A stretch of 64,000 nt of DNA, from NCBI RefSeq assembly GCF_000026205.1, contig NC_011047.1, positions 537,944-601,943 of the forward strand, written 5' to 3'. Made by a program: the position numbers and the translations under genes. Source of the DNA: Candidatus Phytoplasma mali (GTDB lineage: Bacteria > Bacillota_I > Bacilli_A > Acholeplasmatales > Acholeplasmataceae). Below the pieces are notes generated by a model. That model was not told where the DNA came from and ran no database searches. It was given only the letters and a program-made list of their open reading frames with translations. Position 1 is the stretch's first letter; each line of letters opens with the position of its first letter. Positions 46,198 to 55,169 of this stretch are shown piece by piece.

Positions 46198-46207
46198 TGA
46201 TAAAATG

Positions 46208-46242
46208 CACTATTTATTTTTAAAATAAATAGTGAATTTTTT
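46208..46242 (+). terminator. Rho-independent terminator
   Basis: CACTATTTATT / AATAAATAGTG with a TTTAA-type loop, followed by six T. Confidence 0.85.
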
Positions 46243-46680
46243 AAATTATATTTTTATTTATTAAAAATAAATTTTATTATTTTTAAAAAAAGTCTAAGGT
46301 TTTAGAAAACTTCGGTGTTCAATGTTATTTCTTTCTTGTAAACTTTTAAAAACTGTTTATTTTATTGAGTTTTAATTTTTGATTATTGTCCATCATTTTT
46401 AAATATGAAAATATTTTAAATAAATAAGAAATTTTGATTCAAAAAAAATTCTAATTGGTTAATAAGTTAATATGCAATGAAGAATAATAATTTAATGTTT
46501 GTTATTTATTTTTTAATGGTGTTTATTAGAATTTAATTGTATTACTAGAATTTAAAAATTAACGGATTTAAAAGCTTTTTCAGAATGCAAATTATATATT
46601 TTGATGAAAAATATAGATATTATTTCTATATATATAAACATCAATCAAATGTCAAAAGAAAGTAAGAGAAAATATTTTTT
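46243..46680. other. Intergenic, weak element remnant
   Basis: Bases 46280-46318 (AAAAAAAGTCTAAGG...ACTTCGG) weakly resemble the end of the MITE-like element. Otherwise no gene. The RBS AAAGAAAGTAAGAG before 46681 belongs to the ABC gene. Confidence 0.45.
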
Positions 46681-48330
46681 ATGATTCAAATAGTCAATTT
46701 AACTAAAAATTTTGCTAATAAATCTCAAATGCCGGTTAATGTGTTAAAAAAAATATCTTTAAATTTACCTGATAAAGGATTAATTTTTATGTTAGGTAAA
46801 TCTGGTTCGGGTAAAACTACTTTATTAAATTTATTAGGTGGTTTAGATTTTTTTGATCATGGCGATATATTAATCAATGGCAATTCAACTGTTAATTTTA
46901 AACAAAGTGATTTTGATAATTATCGTAATGGTAGTGTCGGTTTTGTTTTTCAAGATTTTAATTTAATTGAAGATCTGAATGTTATGCAAAATTTAGCTTT
47001 ACCTTTACATTTACAAGGTAAAAAAGCTGATCCAGTTATGATTAAGAAATTATTAAAAGATTTTGATTTAGATGGTTTTGAATTGAGAAAAGTTAATCAA
47101 CTTTCTGGCGGTCAAAAACAAAGAATCGCTATTGCGCGTTCTATTATTAAAAATCCTTCCATTATTTTAGCCGATGAACCCACCGGCAATCTAGATTCTA
47201 AAACAGGCAAACAGGTTTTAGAAATTTTTAAAAAATTATCTGCGGATAAGTTAGTGATTATTGTTAGTCATGATGCGGAAAGTGCTTATCGTTATGGTCA
47301 AAGGGTTATTGAATTACAAGATGGAAAAGTGTTATCAGACTTATCAAAAAATAATGTTTCTCCATCTCCTCAACAGGGTTTTAATCCGAAAAGTTTCAAA
47401 ATTGGACAAAAAATTACCCCAGAAATTTTGCTTCAAATGCAAAACCAAAACCAAAATGACTTTAAAGCTTCTTTTATAGCGACTAATCAAGTGGCGAATG
47501 ATAATACCCACGAACATCGAGAAATGATTAAAATTGGTAGTTATTTACCCCTTAAATTAGCTTTTAAAATGGGCATGAGTTATTTTAAAGAAAAAAAAAT
47601 TGCTTTAATATTTTTTTTATTAATATCTGCGTTGATGTTATATTGCCAAATTTTTACGAATGCTGCGTTTTTTGGTGTGAAATCATTAAAAAATCTACAA
47701 ACTCATGCACAACAATTATCCTTACAAGAATCATTAAAAAAAATAGATTTTTTAGATAAGTCGATTCAATTTTTTTTGCAATTTGCTGAAACAACGATAA
47801 GTAATGGCACAAAAAATATGTTATATTTAAATTTAATTGTTTTTATAACTGTTTTTTTTACTGTTGGTCGATTTGTAAAACAAAGTATTCAATTTAAAAA
47901 AAAAGAAATTGGAATTTTAAGAGCTTTAGGCGCTAGAAGTAGAGATGTGTTTAAGATTTTTTTTAGTGAAGGTTTTGTTATTGCTAGTTTAATATCTATT
48001 TTTGCGATTTTGTTTTTTTATTTCATTCCTTTTAGAAATATTTTGATTGAAGATGTAGTAAAAAAAATGATTAATTTTTATGTTGTAAGGTTAGAAAACT
48101 GCGAACAAGTAAGTATTATACAAAAATTACCCTCAGAATTAATATCAATCATCGGTAAAATGAAGGATGACTTGATTTCATTTAGAGAAAACATTATTTT
48201 TTATTTACATTTAGGCATTGCATTTTTAAATATTGTTGTAAGTACTTTTTTAATTGTATTTATTAGTATTTTTTATCCTATTTATAATTTCGCTCGAAAA
48301 AAACCTATTGAAGTTATTTTAAATAGATAA
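46681..48330 (+). CDS. MacB/LolD-like ABC transporter, ATPase fused to FtsX-type permease
   Basis: A 549-residue fusion. Residues 1-225 are an ABC ATPase of the MacB/LolD group: Walker A GKSGSGKT (39-46), signature LSGGQKQR (141-148), Walker B ILADEP with D165-E166. A linker (about 225-300) leads to a permease with transmembrane helices around 305-325, 382-403, 430-455 and 515-540 and the FtsX cytoplasmic-loop phrase KKEIGILRALGAR (about 404-416). The large external domain of MacB is reduced to about 60 residues and lies before and after helix pairs. Members of this group work as homodimeric mechanotransmitters or exporters of peptides and lipoproteins. Start ATG with AGAAAGTAAGAG. Confidence 0.85.
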   Translation: MIQIVNLTKNFANKSQMPVNVLKKISLNLPDKGLIFMLGKSGSGKTTLLNLLGGLDFFDHGDILINGNSTVNFKQSDFDNYRNGSVGFVFQDFNLIEDLNVMQNLALPLHLQGKKADPVMIKKLLKDFDLDGFELRKVNQLSGGQKQRIAIARSIIKNPSIILADEPTGNLDSKTGKQVLEIFKKLSADKLVIIVSHDAESAYRYGQRVIELQDGKVLSDLSKNNVSPSPQQGFNPKSFKIGQKITPEILLQMQNQNQNDFKASFIATNQVANDNTHEHREMIKIGSYLPLKLAFKMGMSYFKEKKIALIFFLLISALMLYCQIFTNAAFFGVKSLKNLQTHAQQLSLQESLKKIDFLDKSIQFFLQFAETTISNGTKNMLYLNLIVFITVFFTVGRFVKQSIQFKKKEIGILRALGARSRDVFKIFFSEGFVIASLISIFAILFFYFIPFRNILIEDVVKKMINFYVVRLENCEQVSIIQKLPSELISIIGKMKDDLISFRENIIFYLHLGIAFLNIVVSTFLIVFISIFYPIYNFARKKPIEVILNR

Positions 48331-48696
48331 TTATATTAATTTTTGCCAATATCAAATATTAATTTATTATATCTTAGTAACCATATAGTTTTTGTTATCA
48401 AAAAGTAAAATTTTCTACCTAGTTATTTCCTTAAAACTATTTCGAAACAGAATATGAACATCATGGTGAAATTTTTTAGGAGGTAATTGAAAAATAATTA
48501 ATCAACATTTATCTCAAAAAGAAATTATTATCATTATTACTAAATTTATTCATCATGATAATCATTTTCTACCCCTCCAAAAATATTGAAATTATCATAT
48601 TCTCTCAACTTTTAAACTTCAAAACTGGGTATTGTAAAAATTAATCAATAATAAAGGTGAGAGTTGCAAAAAATACCCTCTATTTAATCGTAAATA
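48331..48696. other. Intergenic with an orphan RBS, no gene supported
   Basis: An AGGAGG at 48478-48484 is followed by a non-standard start region and a short frame (about 40 codons, LSQKEI...) that soon breaks. It may be the remnant of a small gene or insertion sequence; I cannot assign it. Confidence 0.4.
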
Positions 48697-48734
48697 AAAA
48701 AAAATTACTATTATATATATTATATATAATAGTA
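48697..48734 (-). terminator. Terminator-like hairpin for the minus strand
   Basis: TACTATTATATATA / TATATATAATAGTA, 14 bp, adjacent to nine A on the plus strand (T on the minus strand). About 400 bases downstream of the minus-strand gene at 49136. Confidence 0.6.
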
Positions 48735-49135
48735 GAGGTAAAAGAGATTAATATAAAAAAATTTTTCAAGTTAATTAAGGATATTTAGCATTAGATTTTA
48801 GTTTTTTAAAAAATTTTTTAATTTTTTTCTGATTTAATTACCCATCAAAATTAAATTTAAATAATTTTGAAAAAAAATAATTTTCTTAAAAATTAATTAA
48901 TTTAGTTTTAATAAAATAATTTTTTTAGTTATTATGAAGTGAAATTTAATCAACAATTTTTTATTTGATTTGGTGTTTTTTAATGGTCTCATTTTTCTAG
49001 CTAATATTAAATAAATATTTTGATTTTTTAATGTGAATGTTTTCAACAGAATAAAATTTAATGTATTCTTGGAACTTAAAATTATTGATTATATAGAATC
49101 AAACGTTTTTATAAACATTTATTAAATTATCAAAA
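48735..49135. other. Intergenic, no gene seen
   Basis: Four hundred bases of AT-rich sequence after the minus-strand gene; nothing supported. Confidence 0.45.
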
Positions 49136-49546
49136 TTAACTCAAAATAAATATGATGATTAAAAAAATAATTACGATAGTTGATATACCGAAAAAACTAC
49201 TTTTCCAATCCTCTCGCATAAATTCATATAAACCTTTGAAAAAATAAATTGTTCGATGAAAAAAATTACCTTCTCGTCTTTTTTGTAAAATAAAAAATCT
49301 ATTTCCTTGATCTTTTTTTAATTCATATTCATTTTGTTTTATATCTCTTTTTAATGTTAAACTTTTTTTTTCTTTTTGGGATAATATTTTTGATTCTAAT
49401 AATTCTTTATTTGGTTTTTCTTCTAAATTTAAAAAATGCTTACTATCTGATTGAGCTTTAATAATATTACAACTTACTAAAAATATCAAAACTAAATTAA
49501 TAATTAAAATAATTAATGTTTTAATATTTAATTTTAAATTATGCAT
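49136..49546 (-). CDS. Anchored surface protein, possibly lipoprotein
   Basis: A 136-residue protein with an N-terminal hydrophobic segment (about 9-26) ending LVSCN, which could serve as a lipobox, a Lys/Glu-rich helical middle, and a second hydrophobic helix at the C-terminus (about 118-135). Both ends may sit in the membrane. Family unknown. ATG with AAAGAAAG upstream on the minus strand. Divergent from the AAA+ gene at 49861. Confidence 0.65.
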   Translation of the reverse strand: MHNLKLNIKTLIILIINLVLIFLVSCNIIKAQSDSKHFLNLEEKPNKELLESKILSQKEKKSLTLKRDIKQNEYELKKDQGNRFFILQKRREGNFFHRTIYFFKGLYEFMREDWKSSFFGISTIVIIFLIIIFILS

Positions 49547-49860
49547 AAAATATTCTTTCTTTTAATGTTTTTTTTATTTAAATTTAAGTATCTTAATAAT
49601 ATTATATACATAATTTGTATATTTAAAATTAAATATTAAAAAAATAAAATCATTATTAATCATAAAATAAAAAAATTCATATTATTAATAACTTTCTAAC
49701 AATAAATATTTTTGAAATTAAAAAAAATTGCCAAAATGGTGAAATAATAAGTTAAATTATTTAATTTTTAAAAAAATTTTAGATTTTAAAAAATTCTAAA
49801 GATAATCCAAAATAATAAAAATGTTAAATAAATAATTAGTAAAAAAAGGAATTGAAATCA

Positions 49861-51126
49861 ATGTCAATTGAAAAAAATAATTTAGAATTTGAAAAAGAAT
49901 TTAATAAATCAAATTCACCAACCGTTTTAAAATCTTCAAAATTAATTGTAATGAAATTATTTTTATTAGTTTTATTTTTATTGTTAATTATAATTTGGGT
50001 TTATATGACCATGATGTCCAAGGAATCGAAAAAATTTGATCAGAGAATTGTTTCGATAGAAGAAAAATTATCAAAAATAAATACTGAACACTCCGGCTTC
50101 CATTCGAATGAAAAGTTAGAAACTAATTCCAGTGAAAAAATTAATTCAAATTCAAAAAATGTAAAAAGTAATCCACCCAATTCTCCAGAAGAATCAAATG
50201 AAGAAGATAGATTACAATTTCAACCCGCAGATACCACTAAATTTTTACCATTTGATAAATTAATCGGTTTTAAAGAAGAAAAAGTGGCAGTTGATGGTTT
50301 TATTGATTATATGCGTAATAAAACTAATTATGAAAATATTGGTGATGTTGAGCCGCCTTTAGGAATTTTACTCTATGGTTGTCCTGGTACAGGTAAAACT
50401 ACCTTAGCCAGAGCTGTAGCTAAAGAAATTAAATTACCTTTTTTCGAAGTTCCAAGTTCAATGTTCTCCCAAAAATATCGCGGAATTGCTACACAAATGG
50501 TAAAAGATTTATTTGATAAAGCTCGTGAATTAGCTGAACAAAAAGGTGGTGCCATCATTTTCTTAGATGAATGTGAAACCATTTTCGTTAATATTAACAA
50601 TCTTGAAGCTAATGCTGAAGTTGCTAATGTTGTGAATGCTTTTAAAACTGAAATGACTTCAATTGATAATAATCCTAATAAACCAGTTTTCGTAATTGGG
50701 GCCACAAATCATATTGACCAATTAGAAGAAGCAATTAAATCACGTTTCACTTATAACATTGAAGTAAAACCATTTGAGCGTAAAGAACGTGAGGAATTCT
50801 TAAAATTTATGATTAATCGTCGTAAAAATCCTTATAGTGATGAAGCGAAAAATTATTTATTCAAAGTAATTAATGTGGCTTTAGATGATTATCAAGGTGA
50901 AAATAGTTTTTTAAAATCAAATCGTACTTTAGAAAATATTTTAAAAACAGCTGTCAATATTTTTGCTAAAAATCGTAAAATTGTTGACCCTAAAATTTCA
51001 GAAAATTATAGAAAACCAAAATTACGCGATAAAATTCAAATATCAGATTTAAAAACTGCTTATTCAATGGTAGTTTCTAAAGATACCGCAATTTTAGATA
51101 AAATTGAAAATTCGAGCAAAACTTAA
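49861..51126 (+). CDS. Membrane-anchored AAA+ ATPase (FtsH-like, no peptidase domain)
   Basis: A 421-residue paralogue of the protein at 13068-14141. One transmembrane segment (about 29-48), a Ser/Asn-rich linker with coiled-coil character, then the AAA+ module: Walker A GCPGTGKT (173-180), Walker B FLDE (D236, E237) continuing DECET, sensor 1 GATNH and an IKSRF arginine-finger region. No HEXXH. I take the ATG at 49861, ten bases after AAAGGA; an in-frame TTG at 49852 is too close to that RBS. It may form hexamers at the membrane and act on proteins exposed to the cytosol or, if inverted, outside. The next gene (51346) encodes an anchored surface protein on the same strand. Confidence 0.85.
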   Translation: MSIEKNNLEFEKEFNKSNSPTVLKSSKLIVMKLFLLVLFLLLIIIWVYMTMMSKESKKFDQRIVSIEEKLSKINTEHSGFHSNEKLETNSSEKINSNSKNVKSNPPNSPEESNEEDRLQFQPADTTKFLPFDKLIGFKEEKVAVDGFIDYMRNKTNYENIGDVEPPLGILLYGCPGTGKTTLARAVAKEIKLPFFEVPSSMFSQKYRGIATQMVKDLFDKARELAEQKGGAIIFLDECETIFVNINNLEANAEVANVVNAFKTEMTSIDNNPNKPVFVIGATNHIDQLEEAIKSRFTYNIEVKPFERKEREEFLKFMINRRKNPYSDEAKNYLFKVINVALDDYQGENSFLKSNRTLENILKTAVNIFAKNRKIVDPKISENYRKPKLRDKIQISDLKTAYSMVVSKDTAILDKIENSSKT

Positions 51127-51338
51127 TTAATTTTAAGTTTTCTGATTTTTTTGGTGATTATCAAATTTTAGTGAAATTTTTATTAGGTCTGACTATTTTT
51201 ATGATTTTGACATTAATTATTTATAAATTAATTTAAATGTTTTATAAATCATTATAAAAAAGTTTTTATTGAGTAGTTTTAAAATATTTTTTTCTATGAT
51301 TAATATTAAATTTTTTTTGTTTTAGAAAGGGAAAAGAT

Positions 51339-51359
51339 ATGTTAAATGATCCGAGTTAA
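51339..51359 (+). other. Possible six-codon leader ORF overlapping the next start
   Basis: ATG TTA AAT GAT CCG AGT TAA at ideal distance (7 bases) from GAAAGGG. The main gene's ATG at 51346 lies inside it in another frame and is 14 bases from the same RBS. It could couple or tune translation, or mark a small frameshift at the gene's start. Confidence 0.35.
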
Positions 51360-52083
51360 ATTATTTGTTAAGTTTTTTTTATTGATATTTTTAGCGTTAA
51401 TATTGGTTTTTAATCAATTTATTAAAGCTCAAGAAGAACTTAAATTAATCGATTTAAAATATACTGATTTAACAGATGATAAAGAGTTAATTTTTTCTAA
51501 ACCTTTGAAATATTTGGAAACGAAAAAATTTCATGAATTTAAACCTACTAGTATTTTTCTGCAAGTTTTTTTAAAAGGAGATAATATAAGAAAACCAATT
51601 TTGATAATTAAATTTAAACAACCTAATAATGAATTAGAATTATATTATTTAACAAAACCAAGTGAAGTTTTATGGGAAGGTTCAACGTTAAAAACAGTTA
51701 GTATTGTTAGTAGTCAAAGAAATAATCAGGAAAATCAAAAAATAATAAAAGAAAAATATCCTTATAATATTTCTATAAATAATGAAAATGATTTTAGAAA
51801 AAAAATGATTAATGATTATGGTCGAGAGGTATTTAATGAACTTCAATATTTAATTTATGGAAATGATCAACAACATACTTCAACATTTAATGAACAACCC
51901 ATTGAAAATATGAGAGATAAAACTACTAATGATACGATATTGAATCAAGTATTGAAAAAATTTCAAGATTTATTCAGTGATAAACTAACTTTAGTGAAAT
52001 TTTTCATTGGTATTATTTTATTTTTAAATTTTATAATATTTGTATATAAATTTATTAAAAAAATTATCAATAGTGATAAATAA
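51346..52083 (+). CDS. Surface protein with signal peptide and C-terminal anchor
   Basis: A 245-residue protein: signal peptide (about 1-27, ending IKAQ), an extracellular domain of about 180 residues with strand-like alternation, and a C-terminal transmembrane helix (about 217-237) with a basic tail. Same layout as the protein at 33329-34138. Its middle part (VLWEG...ELQYLIYGN) weakly resembles VVWED...EFIIYQN of the protein at 34870-35445, so these may form one fast-evolving family. The SD is better placed for a tiny overlapping frame at 51339 than for this ATG. Confidence 0.65.
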   Translation: MIRVKLFVKFFLLIFLALILVFNQFIKAQEELKLIDLKYTDLTDDKELIFSKPLKYLETKKFHEFKPTSIFLQVFLKGDNIRKPILIIKFKQPNNELELYYLTKPSEVLWEGSTLKTVSIVSSQRNNQENQKIIKEKYPYNISINNENDFRKKMINDYGREVFNELQYLIYGNDQQHTSTFNEQPIENMRDKTTNDTILNQVLKKFQDLFSDKLTLVKFFIGIILFLNFIIFVYKFIKKIINSDK

Positions 52084-52574
52084 ATTTAAAAAAAATATTA
52101 ATTTTTAATTTTTTTAAAAATAAAGCAATTATATTGTTTAATATTTAAATCAAACAAATTAACAATTTATTAATAAATTGTTATAATTATAGTAATAATT
52201 ATATTTTTTATTATTTCAATAAAAATGATTTAATAGTAATAACAACACAAATTGATTAGATATCAGATATAATGATGTATCATCAAAAATATAATTAAAT
52301 TAAACATAAAAAATAGGAGGATTAAAAAAGATATTGTTTTAAATAAATAATCTTATTATATTGTTTATTTTATATATTTATATTTTTTTAGCCAAAATCA
52401 AAAAAATAATTCTTATATTAATATTATCTAAATTAAAATTTAATTTTTTTATGTATAATATATATAATTTTTATAAATAAATATAAACTAAAAAATCAAA
52501 TAATATAATTTTAAAAATTAAAAAAAATTTAATCTTAATAAATCATAAAAAATAATTTTAAAAGGAGTTTTAAA
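52084..52574. other. Intergenic with an orphan RBS
   Basis: A 490-base gap. AGGAGG at 52315-52320 is not followed by an open frame. Otherwise AT-rich spacer. The RBS AAAGGAG before 52575 belongs to the next gene. Confidence 0.5.
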
Positions 52575-53378
52575 ATGAATAAAAACATAATTTTAAATGA
52601 TGTTTTAAATAGTGTTAATACAAAAAAAAGTATTTCCATATCTAAAAATAATGTTTCGAGAAAAAGTATTGCTTTAAAAACTATCACGCTTTTATTAGTT
52701 ACTATTGCAACAACTATCATTACTTTTTTTCTTTTTAATGGTGGTTTAACTGTGCAACCTGCTAAAATAACTGCGTTAAATGATCGTAAAGTTTCTATTA
52801 TTTTAATTTTGTTTGTTTTACCAATCATTTCTTTTATATTAATTATAGGTTCTAGGTTTTTGCCTGTTCAAATGGTTAAATATGTAGCGATGACATATTC
52901 TATTTTTGAAGGCATGTTTTTTGGTGTTTTATTTTGTTTATTAAATATCGTTTATGATAATGTTTTAATGTTGGTAGCTATCGATCTTCTAAGTGTTTCA
53001 ATTCTTTTTATATTAATGAATTTAGCTTTTTACAATAATATTATTAAAGTTACTAAAAAGTTTGTTATTTTTATTATGATATCGATGTTTATGATTGTTC
53101 TATTCGACTTAATAATCCTTTTTTCTAGGGTTTACAGTGGTTATAGTATTAAGCAAATGAACCCATTTTTAGGTGCATTCGTTTCTATTTTTGCTATTAT
53201 AATCGGTACTTTGAGTTTAGCGATGGATTTTAAATATGCCGAACAAATTATTCAACAGAATATTTCCAAAGAATACGAATGGCAAGTGGCTTTAGGTTTT
53301 CAAATCACCCTTATTTATATTTTTATTCGTATTTTAGAATTAATGTATTATGCAGGACTATTTAGAGAACGCAAATAA
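52575..53378 (+). CDS. Bax inhibitor-1/YccA-like membrane protein
   Basis: A 267-residue protein with seven hydrophobic helices after a cytoplasmic N-terminus of about 35 residues. The overall order and the C-terminal phrases (a DF-x-YAEQII loop and EWQVALGFQITLIYIFIRILEL) fit the Bax inhibitor-1-like family in its longer bacterial form. These proteins can act as pH-sensitive calcium leak channels; the bacterial role is not settled. ATG with AAAGGAG RBS. It stands as a separate unit, possibly with the small gene at 53438. Confidence 0.85.
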   Translation: MNKNIILNDVLNSVNTKKSISISKNNVSRKSIALKTITLLLVTIATTIITFFLFNGGLTVQPAKITALNDRKVSIILILFVLPIISFILIIGSRFLPVQMVKYVAMTYSIFEGMFFGVLFCLLNIVYDNVLMLVAIDLLSVSILFILMNLAFYNNIIKVTKKFVIFIMISMFMIVLFDLIILFSRVYSGYSIKQMNPFLGAFVSIFAIIIGTLSLAMDFKYAEQIIQQNISKEYEWQVALGFQITLIYIFIRILELMYYAGLFRERK

Positions 53379-53437
53379 TATTTGGAACTTTAAAAAAATT
53401 TAACGGATATTTTAAATAATAGATAATTTTTGATTTT

Positions 53438-53647
53438 TTGATATTACTTGAGGAAATAAGATTAATAACTTTGATAAAATTGATGTTATTAATCTTATTT
53501 ATTTATCAAAGATTGTATAATTTACAAAAACATTTCGAAGATATTCAAAAAATTTTAAATAAATATCAAGATAATGAAAAATTAACAGATATCGAGACAA
53601 TATTATTATTAACATATTGCAGTGGACCAAAAAAATGGAACTACTAA
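53438..53647 (+). CDS. Small membrane-anchored protein, start uncertain
   Basis: An open frame of 69 codons from TTG 53438. The only RBS-like GAGGA is at 53450, so the true start may be one of the later TTG or ATG codons (about 53468-53480). It would encode a hydrophobic helix followed by a charged amphipathic tail. No family recognised and coding status is not certain. Confidence 0.4.
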   Translation: MILLEEIRLITLIKLMLLILFIYQRLYNLQKHFEDIQKILNKYQDNEKLTDIETILLLTYCSGPKKWNY

Positions 53648-53753
53648 AAAACACAAAAATAAATAAAAAAAATTGTTTATTAAATTTAATTGAATAATAA
53701 CTAAAAAAAAATATTTTTTCAAATTTTTATTAAAACTAAATTATTTTTAAAAA

Positions 53754-53835
53754 ATTTGACAAAATATTTTTTTTGTTTATCATATAGTTAAATTTAATAA
53801 ATAATTTTTTCTTTTGGTACTTCTAACGGTTCTAT
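53754..53835 (+). promoter_or_regulatory. Duplicated promoter module, copy B
   Basis: TTGACA at 53756-53761, TATAGT at 53783-53788, followed by the same leader as copy A at 23431 (one inserted base in the T tract). It drives the locus at 54.0-55.9 kb. Confidence 0.65.
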
Positions 53836-54047
53836 TTTTCTCTCACAAATGATAACAAGGAACCAAAAAATGAACACAAAAAATGGATAACTTTTAAATT
53901 GGAATTATATCATATAATTTTAAACTATCAAACAATTAAGAAGGAATTTACTATCTAAATTATATTATTTATTAAATTTTATTTTAATTATTTACATAGT
54001 TTTATGAAATATAAAAAAATAATTTGAGGTTTTATATTCATTATATG

Positions 54048-54405
54048 ATGTTAAAAAATAAATTTGCTTTTTTTTCAAAAAATTATTTTATGAATCACTA
54101 TTTTTTTATTATTGGTTTTTAATAATCAAATTTTTGGGTTGCGTGAGAATGAATTTTCCGAAAGAACTATTAGACAAACAGAAATTATTCACGTCATGTT
54201 AGAATCTGATGCTGATGAAAATACAGTTCTAAATTAGATTAAAACCCATATTAATCCTAATTTTAATGGTTCTGTCAGCAATATTTCATCATATAATGCT
54301 ACAAAAGAAGGGTCTATTTATTGGTCTATTAAGGATGAAGAAGACATTCTAGCTGTTTATTTTGATGGTGGTACTAGAAATAAAAGAGATCGCAATTATG
54401 ATTTT
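54048..54405 (+). pseudogene. Broken 5' part of the secreted hydrophobic protein gene
   Basis: ATG 54048 begins a signal-peptide-like frame (MLKNKFAFFSKNY then a hydrophobic run) that meets TAA TAA; a one-base shift there joins it to GLRENEFSERTIRQTEIIHV, which meets a TAG at about 54236 and then continues in the same frame without further stops into the open frame at 54406. The region before 54406 encodes YWSIKDEEDILAVYFDGGTR, matching the secreted protein at 17233-17640. One frameshift and one stop therefore separate the original start from the rest. Confidence 0.75.
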
Positions 54406-55122
54406 GTGGATTTAAGATGGTTAGGTAATGGTTCACCCCATATGTATTGTTTTTGGAAAATAAGAGAAGATGTGAATGTATTACAACATCATGATATTTC
54501 AAAAGCAAGACATGCTAAAGGTAATCTTGCAGTAAAATTTGCTTCCGCTATAATAGATAAAGCGTCAGATAAAGTGCCAAGTGTTAAAAATATTAAAAAC
54601 AAAAAAATAACTATTGAAAAAATTATGAAAAAGATTGCTGAAAAAGTATCTAAAAAAACTATTAATAAGTTATCTTTCGGTAATTTTTTAATTACTGGTG
54701 CTGCTGGGGTTGTAAGTGAAAAATTAGCAGATTTAGTAGTTGATATTTTCGAAAAAAATAATCCTGCCGCTTTAGAAATTGCCAGTTCATATATTAGCAA
54801 TTTTGAAGATGTTATAATGAATGTGACCGATTTCGTGGACGATGTTCCAGTAGCTCGTGATTTAGCCAGAGGATTTTTTGAATTTAGTAAAACTATAAAT
54901 AAAGCAAATAATTATCCAGTTAACGTTTTTAAAGAGGTAGGTAAAAACCTTTTTAATCAAGATAATTATAAAAAAGTAAAAGATCCTTTAGATTTCGCAG
55001 ATAATATTGGTAGAGGCACCGTTTCAGTCATTAAAGGTGTTGGTGCAACCGTTAATACAGTTCAAGATATTGGTTACGGTGTTTATGACACTCTTACTAA
55101 AGGTTTCCGTTTCTTATTTTAA
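54406..55122 (+). CDS. Open 3' part of a secreted hydrophobic (pore-forming-like) protein
   Basis: A GTG-started frame of 238 codons which is really the continuation of the gene that began near 54048. It keeps the end of the shared secreted module (LGNGSPHMYCFW) and then about 210 residues of alternating Lys-rich and Ala/Gly/Val-rich amphipathic or hydrophobic helices, for example FLITGAAGVVSEKLADLVV and VIKGVGATVNTVQDIGYGV, ending in FRFLF. Such small-residue helices are reminiscent of pore-forming or membrane-inserting toxins, but I recognise no named family. No RBS precedes the GTG, so expression is doubtful unless the upstream stop is read through. A deletion derivative is at 23776-24046. 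It is followed closely by a membrane-protein gene. Confidence 0.6.
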   Translation: MDLRWLGNGSPHMYCFWKIREDVNVLQHHDISKARHAKGNLAVKFASAIIDKASDKVPSVKNIKNKKITIEKIMKKIAEKVSKKTINKLSFGNFLITGAAGVVSEKLADLVVDIFEKNNPAALEIASSYISNFEDVIMNVTDFVDDVPVARDLARGFFEFSKTINKANNYPVNVFKEVGKNLFNQDNYKKVKDPLDFADNIGRGTVSVIKGVGATVNTVQDIGYGVYDTLTKGFRFLF

Positions 55123-55169
55123 AAAAATATTTTTGAATTATAAAAAATATATAAAGAAGGGAGGTTATT

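Noticed and set aside
48478..48610. Possible transposase remnant after an AGGAGG
   Set aside because: The frame is about 40 codons, breaks early and matches no transposase motif (no DDE block) that I can recognise.
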